From the NCBI GenBank assembly GCA_048939265.1, contig JBHLPQ010000037.1:1-23637 (forward strand): a DNA stretch of 23,637 nucleotides. The letters run 5' to 3'. The DNA is from Hodarchaeum sp048939265. Its GTDB lineage: Archaea > Asgardarchaeota > Heimdallarchaeia > Hodarchaeales > Hodarchaeaceae. The notes beneath the pieces are model-generated. The model saw nothing but the letters and a program-made list of their open reading frames with translations, made no database searches and was not told the origin of the DNA. The translations under genes and the position numbers were made by a program. This document shows positions 7,314-15,189 of this stretch, in pieces; within the stretch, counting starts at the first letter, position 1; every line of letters starts with the position of its first letter.

Positions 7314-7688
7314 ATGTATTCTAGATCACTTGATAATCTAGTGGCTACAGTATTTGAAACCATAGGTTTTGTCACACATCATCCTATGCAAATGTTAACA
7401 CACCCCCTAGCAGATTCATTGTTATCTTATGTTTTAACAAGACCAAACTCGAATTCAAAATATATTGGCGTGATCATTCGGGATTGGAAGCGAATTGTTG
7501 GTAAAGGCCAACTCCACAGAGCATTAGAGCTTCTGCAATTATGTCCTAAAATCAATCAAGTGTTTATCATCTCTTCTATGGGATTCTCTGGTGCAGCTAA
7601 ACATATTGCTAAAAATAGAAAAGAAATTACGCTAATTTCTAAAAAAGAATTGATTTCTTTAATGTTAAAACAACTTGAGATATTGTAA
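7314..7688 (+). CDS. Mrr-like restriction-endonuclease-fold protein, paralog of the preceding gene
   Basis: A 124-residue protein that aligns end to end with the first 120 residues of its upstream neighbour, at roughly 55-60% identity by eye. The best-kept blocks are HPMQMLTHPLADS (23-35), YIGVIIRDWKR (50-60) and LISKKELIS near the end. The expected nuclease residues are again absent: S38 in place of Asp, I54 in place of Glu and R56 in place of the catalytic Lys. The start is supported by AGGG eight bases before the ATG. It has its own 211-base upstream region, so the pair looks like a tandem duplication with separate control rather than a single transcript. It is convergent with the class III aminotransferase gene, with eleven bases between the stop codons. 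Confidence 0.6.
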   Translation: MYSRSLDNLVATVFETIGFVTHHPMQMLTHPLADSLLSYVLTRPNSNSKYIGVIIRDWKRIVGKGQLHRALELLQLCPKINQVFIISSMGFSGAAKHIAKNRKEITLISKKELISLMLKQLEIL

Positions 7689-7699
7689 AATCATCCTTG

Positions 7700-9043
7700 T
7701 TAAAATTCTGCTTTACTAATAGGGGAAGATATGTTTTTAACAACTTCTTGAGTTTTCTGAATATGCTGGTCTGAATGTACAAACGAAAGTGCTCCGATAC
7801 CATGCATTCCGCTAATATTTCTATTCAATAATGCTAATTGTAACAATGCTTCCCGCTTTTTATCAGTTAGTTGTACAATTTCATTTGGTTCGGGATTTAC
7901 AATGTTTTTAGCTAATACATGAAGAGTTATGAAAGATTTATATCCCGTTGTGACACAGTTTGATTTTTCTTCGGCGAAAAAGTTATTCATTTCTGTTATT
8001 AAAGCAGAACCAGTCTGATTGATACGATTGTAGTCGCTTCTAGAATTTTTCAGGATTTCCAAGGTCTTTAATCCAGCCACCATACTAAGTGGATGTGCTG
8101 AGAAAGTGCCACCACCAGTCCAGACTCGATTATTCAACTGAGGGTTCGCTTGCTCCAAAATGTCTTTTCTACCACCTAGAACCCCTATAGCTAAGCCACC
8201 ACCCACAATCTTACCCATTGTGGTGAGATCTGGTAAAATATTTAACGAATTCTGGAATAAACCATATGAAAATCTATATCCAGTAATTATTTCATCAAAA
8301 ATCAATATGATATCCAATTCTTCAGTTATCTCTCTCAGTAGTTTTAAAAATTCAGGTTTAACTGGAAATCCGCCACCTCCACCTAAAACAGGTTCAATAA
8401 TCACTCCTGCTAAATCATTAGCTTTTTCTCTAATTAGATCTTCTAATAAATCACTGTTATTCACATCGAAAGGCACTATACCAGCTTTTTCTTCAGGAAG
8501 AATACCAGGTCCTTCCTCTCCAAGAAAAGGTGCCTTAACATTATATAAAAGAGTATCAGCATAGCCATGCCAGCCCATCCTAGCTTTTGCTATCAGTGAC
8601 CTTCCCGTAAAGGCACGGGCTAAGCGAGTGGCATACATAGTTGCCTCAGTACCACTTGAACTAAAACGTACTTCTTCAATGCTTGGGTTGTCTTTAATGA
8701 GCGTATCCGCTAACTCAACTTGTTCTCTGGTTACAGTGCCAAAATGCCACCCATTCTGCATTTTATCAATGATAGCTTGTTGTATAATGGGGTGGTTATG
8801 ACCAAGAATCATTGAATAGTGGCCTTGCCAGTAATCCATATATTCCTGATTATCTACATCAACTAAATACGCTCCTCGGCCTGATTTGATAAATATTGGA
8901 AATCCACCAATAGATGGAAGGCCTAGATTTCTGATATTATGAGAAACACCCCCTGGTATCCTTTCGATGGATTTTTTCCACAATTCCTGAGATAATGGTC
9001 TTGTTTGTATATATTTATCAAGTTCTTCTTTATAAAAATTCAC
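7700..9043 (-). CDS. Class III PLP aminotransferase, glutamate-1-semialdehyde aminomutase-like
   Basis: A 447-residue fold-type I PLP enzyme. Marks are IPGGVSHNIRN (29-39), SSSGTEA (128-134) for cofactor phosphate, WHG at 158-160, IIEPVLGGGG (215-224), the pyridine-binding Asp in IFDEIITGYR (D250), the Schiff-base lysine in TTMGKIVGGG (K278) and GGTFSAHPLSM (311-321). The IPGG opening and overall layout follow glutamate-1-semialdehyde 2,1-aminomutase. GGTFSAHPLSM differs from the AGTxSGNPxAM usual in true HemL, and no other haem gene is near, so a related aminotransferase (for example for beta- or omega-amino acids) is as likely. The gene appears to be transcribed alone. Confidence 0.82.
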   Translation of the reverse strand: MNFYKEELDKYIQTRPLSQELWKKSIERIPGGVSHNIRNLGLPSIGGFPIFIKSGRGAYLVDVDNQEYMDYWQGHYSMILGHNHPIIQQAIIDKMQNGWHFGTVTREQVELADTLIKDNPSIEEVRFSSSGTEATMYATRLARAFTGRSLIAKARMGWHGYADTLLYNVKAPFLGEEGPGILPEEKAGIVPFDVNNSDLLEDLIREKANDLAGVIIEPVLGGGGGFPVKPEFLKLLREITEELDIILIFDEIITGYRFSYGLFQNSLNILPDLTTMGKIVGGGLAIGVLGGRKDILEQANPQLNNRVWTGGGTFSAHPLSMVAGLKTLEILKNSRSDYNRINQTGSALITEMNNFFAEEKSNCVTTGYKSFITLHVLAKNIVNPEPNEIVQLTDKKREALLQLALLNRNISGMHGIGALSFVHSDQHIQKTQEVVKNISSPISKAEF

Positions 9044-9124
9044 TAAGAACCCTCGAAAATCACTCTTGAGATGAGAATTTGAACTTTTACCTAATAAAGA
9101 AAGAAAGAAGAAGTAAGAACCATT

Positions 9125-10564
9125 TTATAATAGTTTGAAAAATTCTTTCTGCTCAAGTTCTCTAACCTTTGGAAGTAAATTGTAGAAGACAATCTGCTCA
9201 AGATCATCACGAAAAGTACCAAAATCTTCCTCGTCCATAAAAGGATCTTGTAATTTCGAACGAACTTTTAAGGCTGGTTCTTCTCCTCTTAAATTCCAGA
9301 ATATTCTTAATCGATTTTCAGTCAAATAATATATTGGATCAGATAGCTCAACTTTCCCAACAACATCAGTAGGCCATCTGGAAAATACTAAGTACACACC
9401 AATAAATAATAGTAAGGGAATGAAAACAAACCGTATGATCTCATGGGTTAGTAAAGCGCTATCAAAAGGATTAGTAAAAGAAATCACTGCTAATAGCAAA
9501 GAGATGACAAATACTAGAAAACCAAATAATACTACAATCCAATTATTCAATCCCCCATTTGGATTGAAGCTATGCCAGAAGTTTGGAATTTCAAATCTTG
9601 GTTTTTCATCTTTTGTTATAGCTTTTCTTTGTTTTAATTTGTCGAAAGTTAATGTTTCAGCATAATAATGAAAGCTATCGTAAATTACTCTTTCTAGCCG
9701 CCATTTATCTCCTTTTTTATTAATATAGATGAAAAAAGGAGCCCAATCCATATCGTGTGTTGCAGGGGTAAATGCAGGAGGTTCCCACTTCCAGAAAATT
9801 AATGCTACAATTGCTGCCACGAAAAATAAGGTACTAACCCAAGATATTTTAAGCATGTAATCTAGATTAAGAGATGTTGATACACCATCAATTATTTCCT
9901 GACCCACTGGTAATTCATGCCAAGATTCAGCGCCTTCAATTAATTCTTCCTGTTGAGAACCTTTACTAATATAGATCTCACCCAAAAGCGCCCAAAAGAG
10001 CATTCCAAAGACAATGAAAAGCTGCCTATTACTAAAGTAGTATCTTCCCTTTGTTAATCCTCGGATTGCAGAATACAATGACTTCGCTCCTAATAGGAAG
10101 AAAATACCCCCAATAAGGACAACTGAGATAAGTGCCCATCGAAATGAGAGGTAAGAGTATATTAGTGTTCCTATCAACCCAAGAACGAATAAAGGCAGAA
10201 CCGTCACCCACAGAGAGATAAAAAATCGTTGTTTAGTCCAAACATAAATCCATTGAATGCATCGTTTATCTCTATCATCGGTACTTTCTAGGACCCTAAA
10301 ATATGATCCACCCCAAGCTTTAGATTTTCGTTCTCCTCGTAACTCTAATCCAGATAACTGCATCTCGGGTTTGAATTGTTTGACTAATGAGATATCCCTT
10401 TCTGTAACGTCTACAGCATCTAAAGGCATCATGAAACCTTTTCTTCGCAATCCTGCTTTTTCTACTTGTTCTTTCAGCGATTTTGTTTGCCATTTCTCTT
10501 CTACAGTTTCCTCAACTGCAGTTTTCAAATCAATTAGCTTACCCTGTAAGACAATCTCTGTCAT
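9125..10564 (-). CDS. Six-helix membrane protein of unknown function
   Basis: A 479-residue protein. About 110 soluble, charged residues come first, and six membrane segments follow at roughly 115-138, 143-165, 181-200, 240-258, 341-363 and 376-395. A long soluble loop (259-340) contains KGDKWRLERVIYDSFHY. An acidic C-terminal tail of about 80 residues ends the protein. No transporter, kinase or protease motif is visible and I do not recognise the family. The start is supported by GGTGAT close before the ATG and a TATA-like box further upstream. It is divergent from the deaminase gene, with about 235 bases between them. Confidence 0.65.
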   Translation of the reverse strand: MTEIVLQGKLIDLKTAVEETVEEKWQTKSLKEQVEKAGLRRKGFMMPLDAVDVTERDISLVKQFKPEMQLSGLELRGERKSKAWGGSYFRVLESTDDRDKRCIQWIYVWTKQRFFISLWVTVLPLFVLGLIGTLIYSYLSFRWALISVVLIGGIFFLLGAKSLYSAIRGLTKGRYYFSNRQLFIVFGMLFWALLGEIYISKGSQQEELIEGAESWHELPVGQEIIDGVSTSLNLDYMLKISWVSTLFFVAAIVALIFWKWEPPAFTPATHDMDWAPFFIYINKKGDKWRLERVIYDSFHYYAETLTFDKLKQRKAITKDEKPRFEIPNFWHSFNPNGGLNNWIVVLFGFLVFVISLLLAVISFTNPFDSALLTHEIIRFVFIPLLLFIGVYLVFSRWPTDVVGKVELSDPIYYLTENRLRIFWNLRGEEPALKVRSKLQDPFMDEEDFGTFRDDLEQIVFYNLLPKVRELEQKEFFKLL

Positions 10565-10599
10565 AATATCACCGACAAAATCTATATAATCAATATGAG

Positions 10600-10606
10600 T
10601 TTTATA
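10600..10606 (-). promoter_or_regulatory. TATA-like box for the six-helix membrane protein gene
   Basis: The minus strand reads TATAAAA, ending 35 bases before the ATG at 10564. That spacing gives a short leader of about ten to fifteen bases containing the GGTGAT ribosome site. Confidence 0.4.
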
Positions 10607-10800
10607 ATAGATATATGTTTTGGCTATAGCTTTAAAAATTTGTTTAGTAAGATTGACATATAGAAAGGCAAGGTTTTCTTCAGGACAGCATCCATCCAGA
10701 AATTGGTGAATTACGTAAATACAATTCTCCTCAAAGTTGAATTAATACTCTTATCACTATGAGCAACTGGAAAATCTTACAATTGGGTATGGTACTAATA

Positions 10801-12084
10801 ATGGATCTATTAATACAAAACGTGTTGATTATCCCTGAACCTGACATTACGAAAATTTTCCGAGCAGATATTGTGATTGAGGACGATATCATAAGTACCA
10901 TCGCTCCTAATGCCCAATTACCTGACCCTGAATTCACAATTAGTGGGAAATCCCTTGTCGTTCTCCCTCCTCCAATCAACAGTCATACACATCTTCCCAT
11001 GACTCTATTAAGAGGATATTCCGACAACAAGACCCTAATGGACTGGCTTCAAGATATCTGGAAAATAGAAGGAAAATTTGATGCTAAATGGATTAGGCTT
11101 GGTACTGAATTGGCATGTCTCGAAATGATCAAAGCTGGAACTGGGGGGGTGGCAGATTTTTATTTCCATGAAAGCACAATTAGTAATGTACTTGAGGAAG
11201 CGGGGCTTAGAGGTTGGCTTGGCGCTGGAATACTTCCAAGCGCGTATGTAGACCAGGGAGGGTATGAATTTCAGTTAGCGGAGCTTAATCGAGTAATTGA
11301 TCGTACAAAAAGATCATCTTTGCTTAATGCATGTATCGCTCCACACAGCCAAAATACTGTTCCTGAAGAAATTATTCTAAAAGCGGCAGATCTAGCTGGA
11401 TCTAACCGAATCCCTCTCATGATTCATGCTTCTGAAACCCGCGAAGAAGTCATGGACTCTGAGGATAAATATGGCGTCCCATCTGTAGAAAGGCTTGACC
11501 AAATTGGATTCTTCAGAGAAGAAACAAAAGAAATACTTGCCCATTGCACTTGGATAACCCAGAGAGAAGTAGATATCTTAGGGAAACATCAAGCCACAGT
11601 TGGTTGGTGTCCTGTATCAGCTCAAAAGCTGGCTTATGGGGGTGTAACCCCTATACCAGAACTTCGGACTGCTGGTGCCCATGTTGCCCTCGGTACAGAT
11701 GGAACGGCTTCTAATAATACATTAGATCTGTGGCGTGAGATGCGAGAAGCAGTAAATGTCATCTCTGCCTCAAGATGGGATCCTGCATTATATACAGCAG
11801 AACAGGTGCTTGAAGACACATGTTGGTCTTTCAGACGAAATTTTCATCCAGAATCATTCATCAAGGAGAATAATCAAGCAGATCTTGTTATTTTGGACTT
11901 TCAAGTTCCTCATCTTCAACCTGTTCATAATATCATTTCTAATATCGTTTATTCTGCAAATGGAAGTGATGTCCATTCTTTAATCGTAAATGGTAAACTA
12001 CTTATGCAACAACGTGAGGTGATGACTCTTAACGAGTCAGAAATTCTAGATGAAATTGATACCAAACTTAGAGAATTATTTTGA
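10801..12084 (+). CDS. TRZ/ATZ-type amidohydrolase, probable MTA/SAH or guanine-type deaminase
   Basis: A zinc-type hydrolase of the amidohydrolase superfamily (427 residues from this start). The metal and catalytic set is complete: SHTH (H62, H64), MIHASET (H209, E212), AHCTW (H248) and LGTDG (D300), followed by ASNNTLD. This matches 5'-methylthioadenosine/S-adenosylhomocysteine deaminases and their relatives, which release ammonia from a purine or amidine. The substrate loop usually seen as NPxSNxKLxxG reads CPVSAQKLAYGG (270-281), so the substrate may differ. An in-frame ATG at 10759 would add 14 residues. I prefer 10801 because MDLLIQNVLII is the normal opening strand of the family; neither ATG has a strong ribosome site. 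The 3' end overlaps the glutamine synthetase frame that follows, suggesting shared transcription and ammonia capture. Confidence 0.83.
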   Translation: MDLLIQNVLIIPEPDITKIFRADIVIEDDIISTIAPNAQLPDPEFTISGKSLVVLPPPINSHTHLPMTLLRGYSDNKTLMDWLQDIWKIEGKFDAKWIRLGTELACLEMIKAGTGGVADFYFHESTISNVLEEAGLRGWLGAGILPSAYVDQGGYEFQLAELNRVIDRTKRSSLLNACIAPHSQNTVPEEIILKAADLAGSNRIPLMIHASETREEVMDSEDKYGVPSVERLDQIGFFREETKEILAHCTWITQREVDILGKHQATVGWCPVSAQKLAYGGVTPIPELRTAGAHVALGTDGTASNNTLDLWREMREAVNVISASRWDPALYTAEQVLEDTCWSFRRNFHPESFIKENNQADLVILDFQVPHLQPVHNIISNIVYSANGSDVHSLIVNGKLLMQQREVMTLNESEILDEIDTKLRELF

Positions 12085-13396
12085 CAAATACCAGTTACTT
12101 GAAACAAAGGAGTTTTGCAAATTGTTCAATATGCTTGAAATTAGATTTGTTGATATTCACGGGACATTGAAAGCGATGAGTCTCCCAGTTGAAATAGATA
12201 AAATAAGTAATGCAACTAATGATTCAGTCTTTTCAGAAGGAATCAACATTGATGGGAGCTCTGTAGAAGGGTTCACATCATTAGAAGATTCGGATTTACA
12301 TTTACTACCTATAGTAGATAGTTTATTTGAATTACCTTACACTGATGAACCTAAATTAGCTGTTATGTGTGAAATTCGTCAAAATGGAACGATATTTGCA
12401 GGTGATACCCGTTCTCAATTAAGAAAAATCATTGAAAAACACTTAACAAGTAAAGGGTTATCTCTTAAGGTTGGACCAGAACCAGAATTTTATCTCTTGA
12501 AAGATAATACCCCTGTTGATCAAGGCCAATATGCAGATATCTATCCCAATGCTATTGTTGAGGGGATGGTCAAACGCTTCTCTCAATACTTGACAAAAGC
12601 CCTAATTCGACCCAAAGTTCACCATCATGAAGTTGGTCCAGGTCAATACGAAATTGAAATCGATTATGAAGATGCTCTTCGCATCGCAGACACCATTGTC
12701 ACCTATAAAGCAACCATAAGAGCTTTTGCTGCAAAATTAGGCTATACAGCTACTTTTATGCCAAAACCTTTTGCTCAAGTCGCTGGAAATGGGATGCACT
12801 GCCATCTTTCCTTGTGGGAGGGGACAAAAAATCTCTTTTCAGATTCAGACCCTAATAAAATTTCGCCATTAGCAGAACACTTCATGGCTGGGATTCTTGA
12901 ACATGCTCGAGCTATGACTGTGTTGGTTGCACCAACAGTTAATTCCTATAAGAGATTGGTTCCAGGTTATGAAGCACCTGTCTATGTTGCATGGGGTCCT
13001 CTAAATAGGTCGGCCTTAGTTCGTGTACCAATGATCAATAAACCTCGACTTGCACGCTTTGAATATCGCTGTCCAGATCCGAGCTGTAATCCATATCTTG
13101 GCTTAATTTCTATCGTCACCGCAGGGATGGATGGGATCAATCGCGAACTTGATCTACCTCTACCAGTCAAAAAGAATATTTATAAATTATCAGCTAAAGA
13201 ACGACAAGAACTCAGCATTCAAACATTACCAGGGAACCTTTTTGAGGCGCTTTCTTATCTTGAGAAAGATAAACTCCTTTGTAATGCTTTAGGTGATCAT
13301 ATTCTTGATCAATTTTTCAAGCTGAAGCAAGAAGAGTGGCTTCAATACTCAACACAAGTAACTGATTGGGATTGGAAGAATTATCTTCAGGTATAA
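12050..13396 (+). CDS. glnA: Glutamine synthetase, GlnA type I
   Basis: This enzyme joins ammonia and glutamate to glutamine using ATP. The active-site set is intact: DGSS (D68), GPEPEFYLL (E144, E146), HHEVGPGQYE (E194, E201), GNGMHCH (H250), SYKRLVPG (R302) and RFEYRCPDPSCNPYL (E338, R340). The length (448 if the first ATG is used) fits the family. The start is uncertain. The ATG at 12050 overlaps the deaminase gene by 35 bases. AAAGGAG at 12106-12112 sits nine bases before a TTG at 12122 and eighteen before an ATG at 12131, which would shorten the N terminus by 24 or 27 residues. The first helix of the family argues for a start upstream of 12122. It is convergent with a second glutamine synthetase, one base apart. 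Confidence 0.88.
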   Translation: MKLIPNLENYFDKYQLLETKEFCKLFNMLEIRFVDIHGTLKAMSLPVEIDKISNATNDSVFSEGINIDGSSVEGFTSLEDSDLHLLPIVDSLFELPYTDEPKLAVMCEIRQNGTIFAGDTRSQLRKIIEKHLTSKGLSLKVGPEPEFYLLKDNTPVDQGQYADIYPNAIVEGMVKRFSQYLTKALIRPKVHHHEVGPGQYEIEIDYEDALRIADTIVTYKATIRAFAAKLGYTATFMPKPFAQVAGNGMHCHLSLWEGTKNLFSDSDPNKISPLAEHFMAGILEHARAMTVLVAPTVNSYKRLVPGYEAPVYVAWGPLNRSALVRVPMINKPRLARFEYRCPDPSCNPYLGLISIVTAGMDGINRELDLPLPVKKNIYKLSAKERQELSIQTLPGNLFEALSYLEKDKLLCNALGDHILDQFFKLKQEEWLQYSTQVTDWDWKNYLQV

Positions 13397-13397
13397 T

Positions 13398-14708
13398 TTA
13401 GCAATCTATATAATTAGAAATTTCCCATGGAGTAATTTCTTGTTTTTCAAAGCTATATTCATTTGTAAACTCCAACCATTCATTCATTCGGGCTTCATAA
13501 TATTCCTGATGTAGAGATGATCCAAGTATCTCTTTTGCGAGTTTGCTATTCTTAAATTCCATTAAAGAATCTTTAAGAGACCTAGGTAATAATTTTACTC
13601 CTTTTTCTTTTAACTCTTCTAAATTCAAAGCGTCTGCATCGAAATTAGCTTCTTCGGGGGGTTCAAGCTTCTCTCTTACTCCTTCTAGACCAGCTTTAAG
13701 AAGGAAAGCCAAGGTAAAATAGATATTTGTTGCCGCGTCCGCAGCTCGATATTCGAGACGACCAACTTCATAACCAGGTACGCGAATAAGAGCTGTTCGA
13801 TTTGCTACCCCCCAAGTTTTGTAAACAGGAGCTTCTTTTCCTGGAACCAAACGTCTATAGGAATTAATGATTGGATTAGTTATAGCAGTGATTTCACTAG
13901 CATACTGGAGTTGACCAGCGATGAAATGTAAAGCAAACTCCGATAATTCATTTTCCTTCCCTTTAAATAGATTTTCATCGGCGCTTTCAACGATTTGATG
14001 GATATGCATCCCATTTCCCGCTTCAGAAATAAAAGGTTTAGGCATAAATGAGATGATCCATTCACTATGATGTAATGCTACCATTTTAGCTATCTGTTTG
14101 AAATATTGCACACTATCAGCTGCTCTAATAACGGGAAGTGAATCAAATTCGATTTCGTGTTGGCCTGGCCCAACTTCGGAGTGAAATGTTTTAAATGGTA
14201 TGTTAACTTGATCTAATGTTTCAACAATCATCTTCCTTAGAAAGTATCCTTTGTCTCGGGGAGGAAGTACCATATACGTTGCAGAATCACTAGGTTGGAA
14301 ATCAGGGGATAAAATGTAAAATTCCATTTCTGGTCTCGCATAATAATTTGCTTGAAATTTATCATATAATTCCTTGCTAATCCTAGCCAGAATACCACGA
14401 GGATCAGCAGCTATACGCTCGTGGGTATCATCAGTGCTTCGTAAATCACAGAATACACAAGCGGTGTTTTCCTGCCAAGGTACTAATGTAACTGTTGAAG
14501 GATCAGGAACAATGACCATATCAGATTGCTTGGTTCGTAGAAAACCAATACTACTCCCATCTACCCCTACTTGATTCACTCTAGAGAAGGAATGTTTAGA
14601 TATCTCTACTCCTTTCAAATGACCATCAGCACCAGTGAATTGGAGTAGGAGGTATTTCGCTCCTAATTGGTCCATCTTTTGAACAACTGCATTCCTAATA
14701 TCAATCAT
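13398..14708 (-). CDS. Glutamine synthetase-family ligase, divergent paralog
   Basis: A 436-residue member of the glutamine synthetase family. Catalytic positions are present: DGSS (D50), RPEMEFYIL (E127, E129), HSEVGPGQHE (E178, E185), GNGMHIH (H235), SYRRLVPG (R285) and RLEYRAADAATNIY (E319, R321). The AADAATNIY stretch replaces the usual PDPSxNPYL, and several loops are shorter than in its neighbour. It is therefore either a second glutamine synthetase or a gamma-glutamyl-amine ligase such as those acting on polyamines or methylamine. GAGAG precedes the ATG. It is the last gene of an operon after a membrane-anchored amidase and a small membrane protein, with a gap of only 12 bases. That context favours amine or amide assimilation. 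Confidence 0.82.
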   Translation of the reverse strand: MIDIRNAVVQKMDQLGAKYLLLQFTGADGHLKGVEISKHSFSRVNQVGVDGSSIGFLRTKQSDMVIVPDPSTVTLVPWQENTACVFCDLRSTDDTHERIAADPRGILARISKELYDKFQANYYARPEMEFYILSPDFQPSDSATYMVLPPRDKGYFLRKMIVETLDQVNIPFKTFHSEVGPGQHEIEFDSLPVIRAADSVQYFKQIAKMVALHHSEWIISFMPKPFISEAGNGMHIHQIVESADENLFKGKENELSEFALHFIAGQLQYASEITAITNPIINSYRRLVPGKEAPVYKTWGVANRTALIRVPGYEVGRLEYRAADAATNIYFTLAFLLKAGLEGVREKLEPPEEANFDADALNLEELKEKGVKLLPRSLKDSLMEFKNSKLAKEILGSSLHQEYYEARMNEWLEFTNEYSFEKQEITPWEISNYIDC

Positions 14709-14720
14709 TATAATACTCTC

Positions 14721-15179
14721 TTAAGTATTAACCACTTCTTCTTCTTTTTCTAGCAGGATGTTAGTTATTTTAGTGGCTGAACCACCTACAAGACCCCCAA
14801 GGAGTCCAAACAATCCACAAATGAGACTTGATAGTAAAAGAATAATCAGAGAACCTGGAGGTAGGGAGGCTCCTAATTCATCCCCTATTGCGGCTAGAAA
14901 ATAATCAAACGTTCTTGAAAGACCTGGTATTGTTATTATCATTAACAAAGTTGATATAAAGCGGCCAGCTAAGGTTCCTAAACCAGTAAACAGACCACCA
15001 TAAGCTGACCCAATAATAATGCCCCCAATTATTCCCAATGCTAGTGGAATTAACCAGAAAGGTAAGAATGAAGCAAAAGAGATATCGAGAAAGAACACAC
15101 CAAGTAGGCCAATCCCAAAGGCGATTAAACGCTGATCTTTCAGAACCGGTTGAATTTTGTTAAAATTGATTTTACTCAT
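14721..15179 (-). CDS. Small glycine-rich four-helix membrane protein
   Basis: A 152-residue membrane protein with four hydrophobic segments (about 17-35, 38-62, 63-87 and 109-134) rich in Gly, Leu and Ile, and a short acidic C terminus (LEKEEEVVNT). The layout resembles small archaeal glycine-rich membrane proteins of the DUF5518 kind, but I am not certain of the family. The ATG at 15179 is preferred because GAGG lies just before it; a GTG at 15188 would add three residues and leave one base after the amidase stop. It lies between the amidase and a glutamine-synthetase-family ligase, so it may help at the membrane, for example in amine or ammonia passage. That role is a guess from position. 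Confidence 0.6.
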   Translation of the reverse strand: MSKINFNKIQPVLKDQRLIAFGIGLLGVFFLDISFASFLPFWLIPLALGIIGGIIIGSAYGGLFTGLGTLAGRFISTLLMIITIPGLSRTFDYFLAAIGDELGASLPPGSLIILLLSSLICGLFGLLGGLVGGSATKITNILLEKEEEVVNT

Positions 15180-15189
15180 TTTCCTCACT

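Noticed and set aside
7700..9043. True HemL (haem or tetrapyrrole synthesis)
   Set aside because: The segment GGTFSAHPLSM differs from that of HemL and no other tetrapyrrole gene is nearby, so only the family-level call is made.
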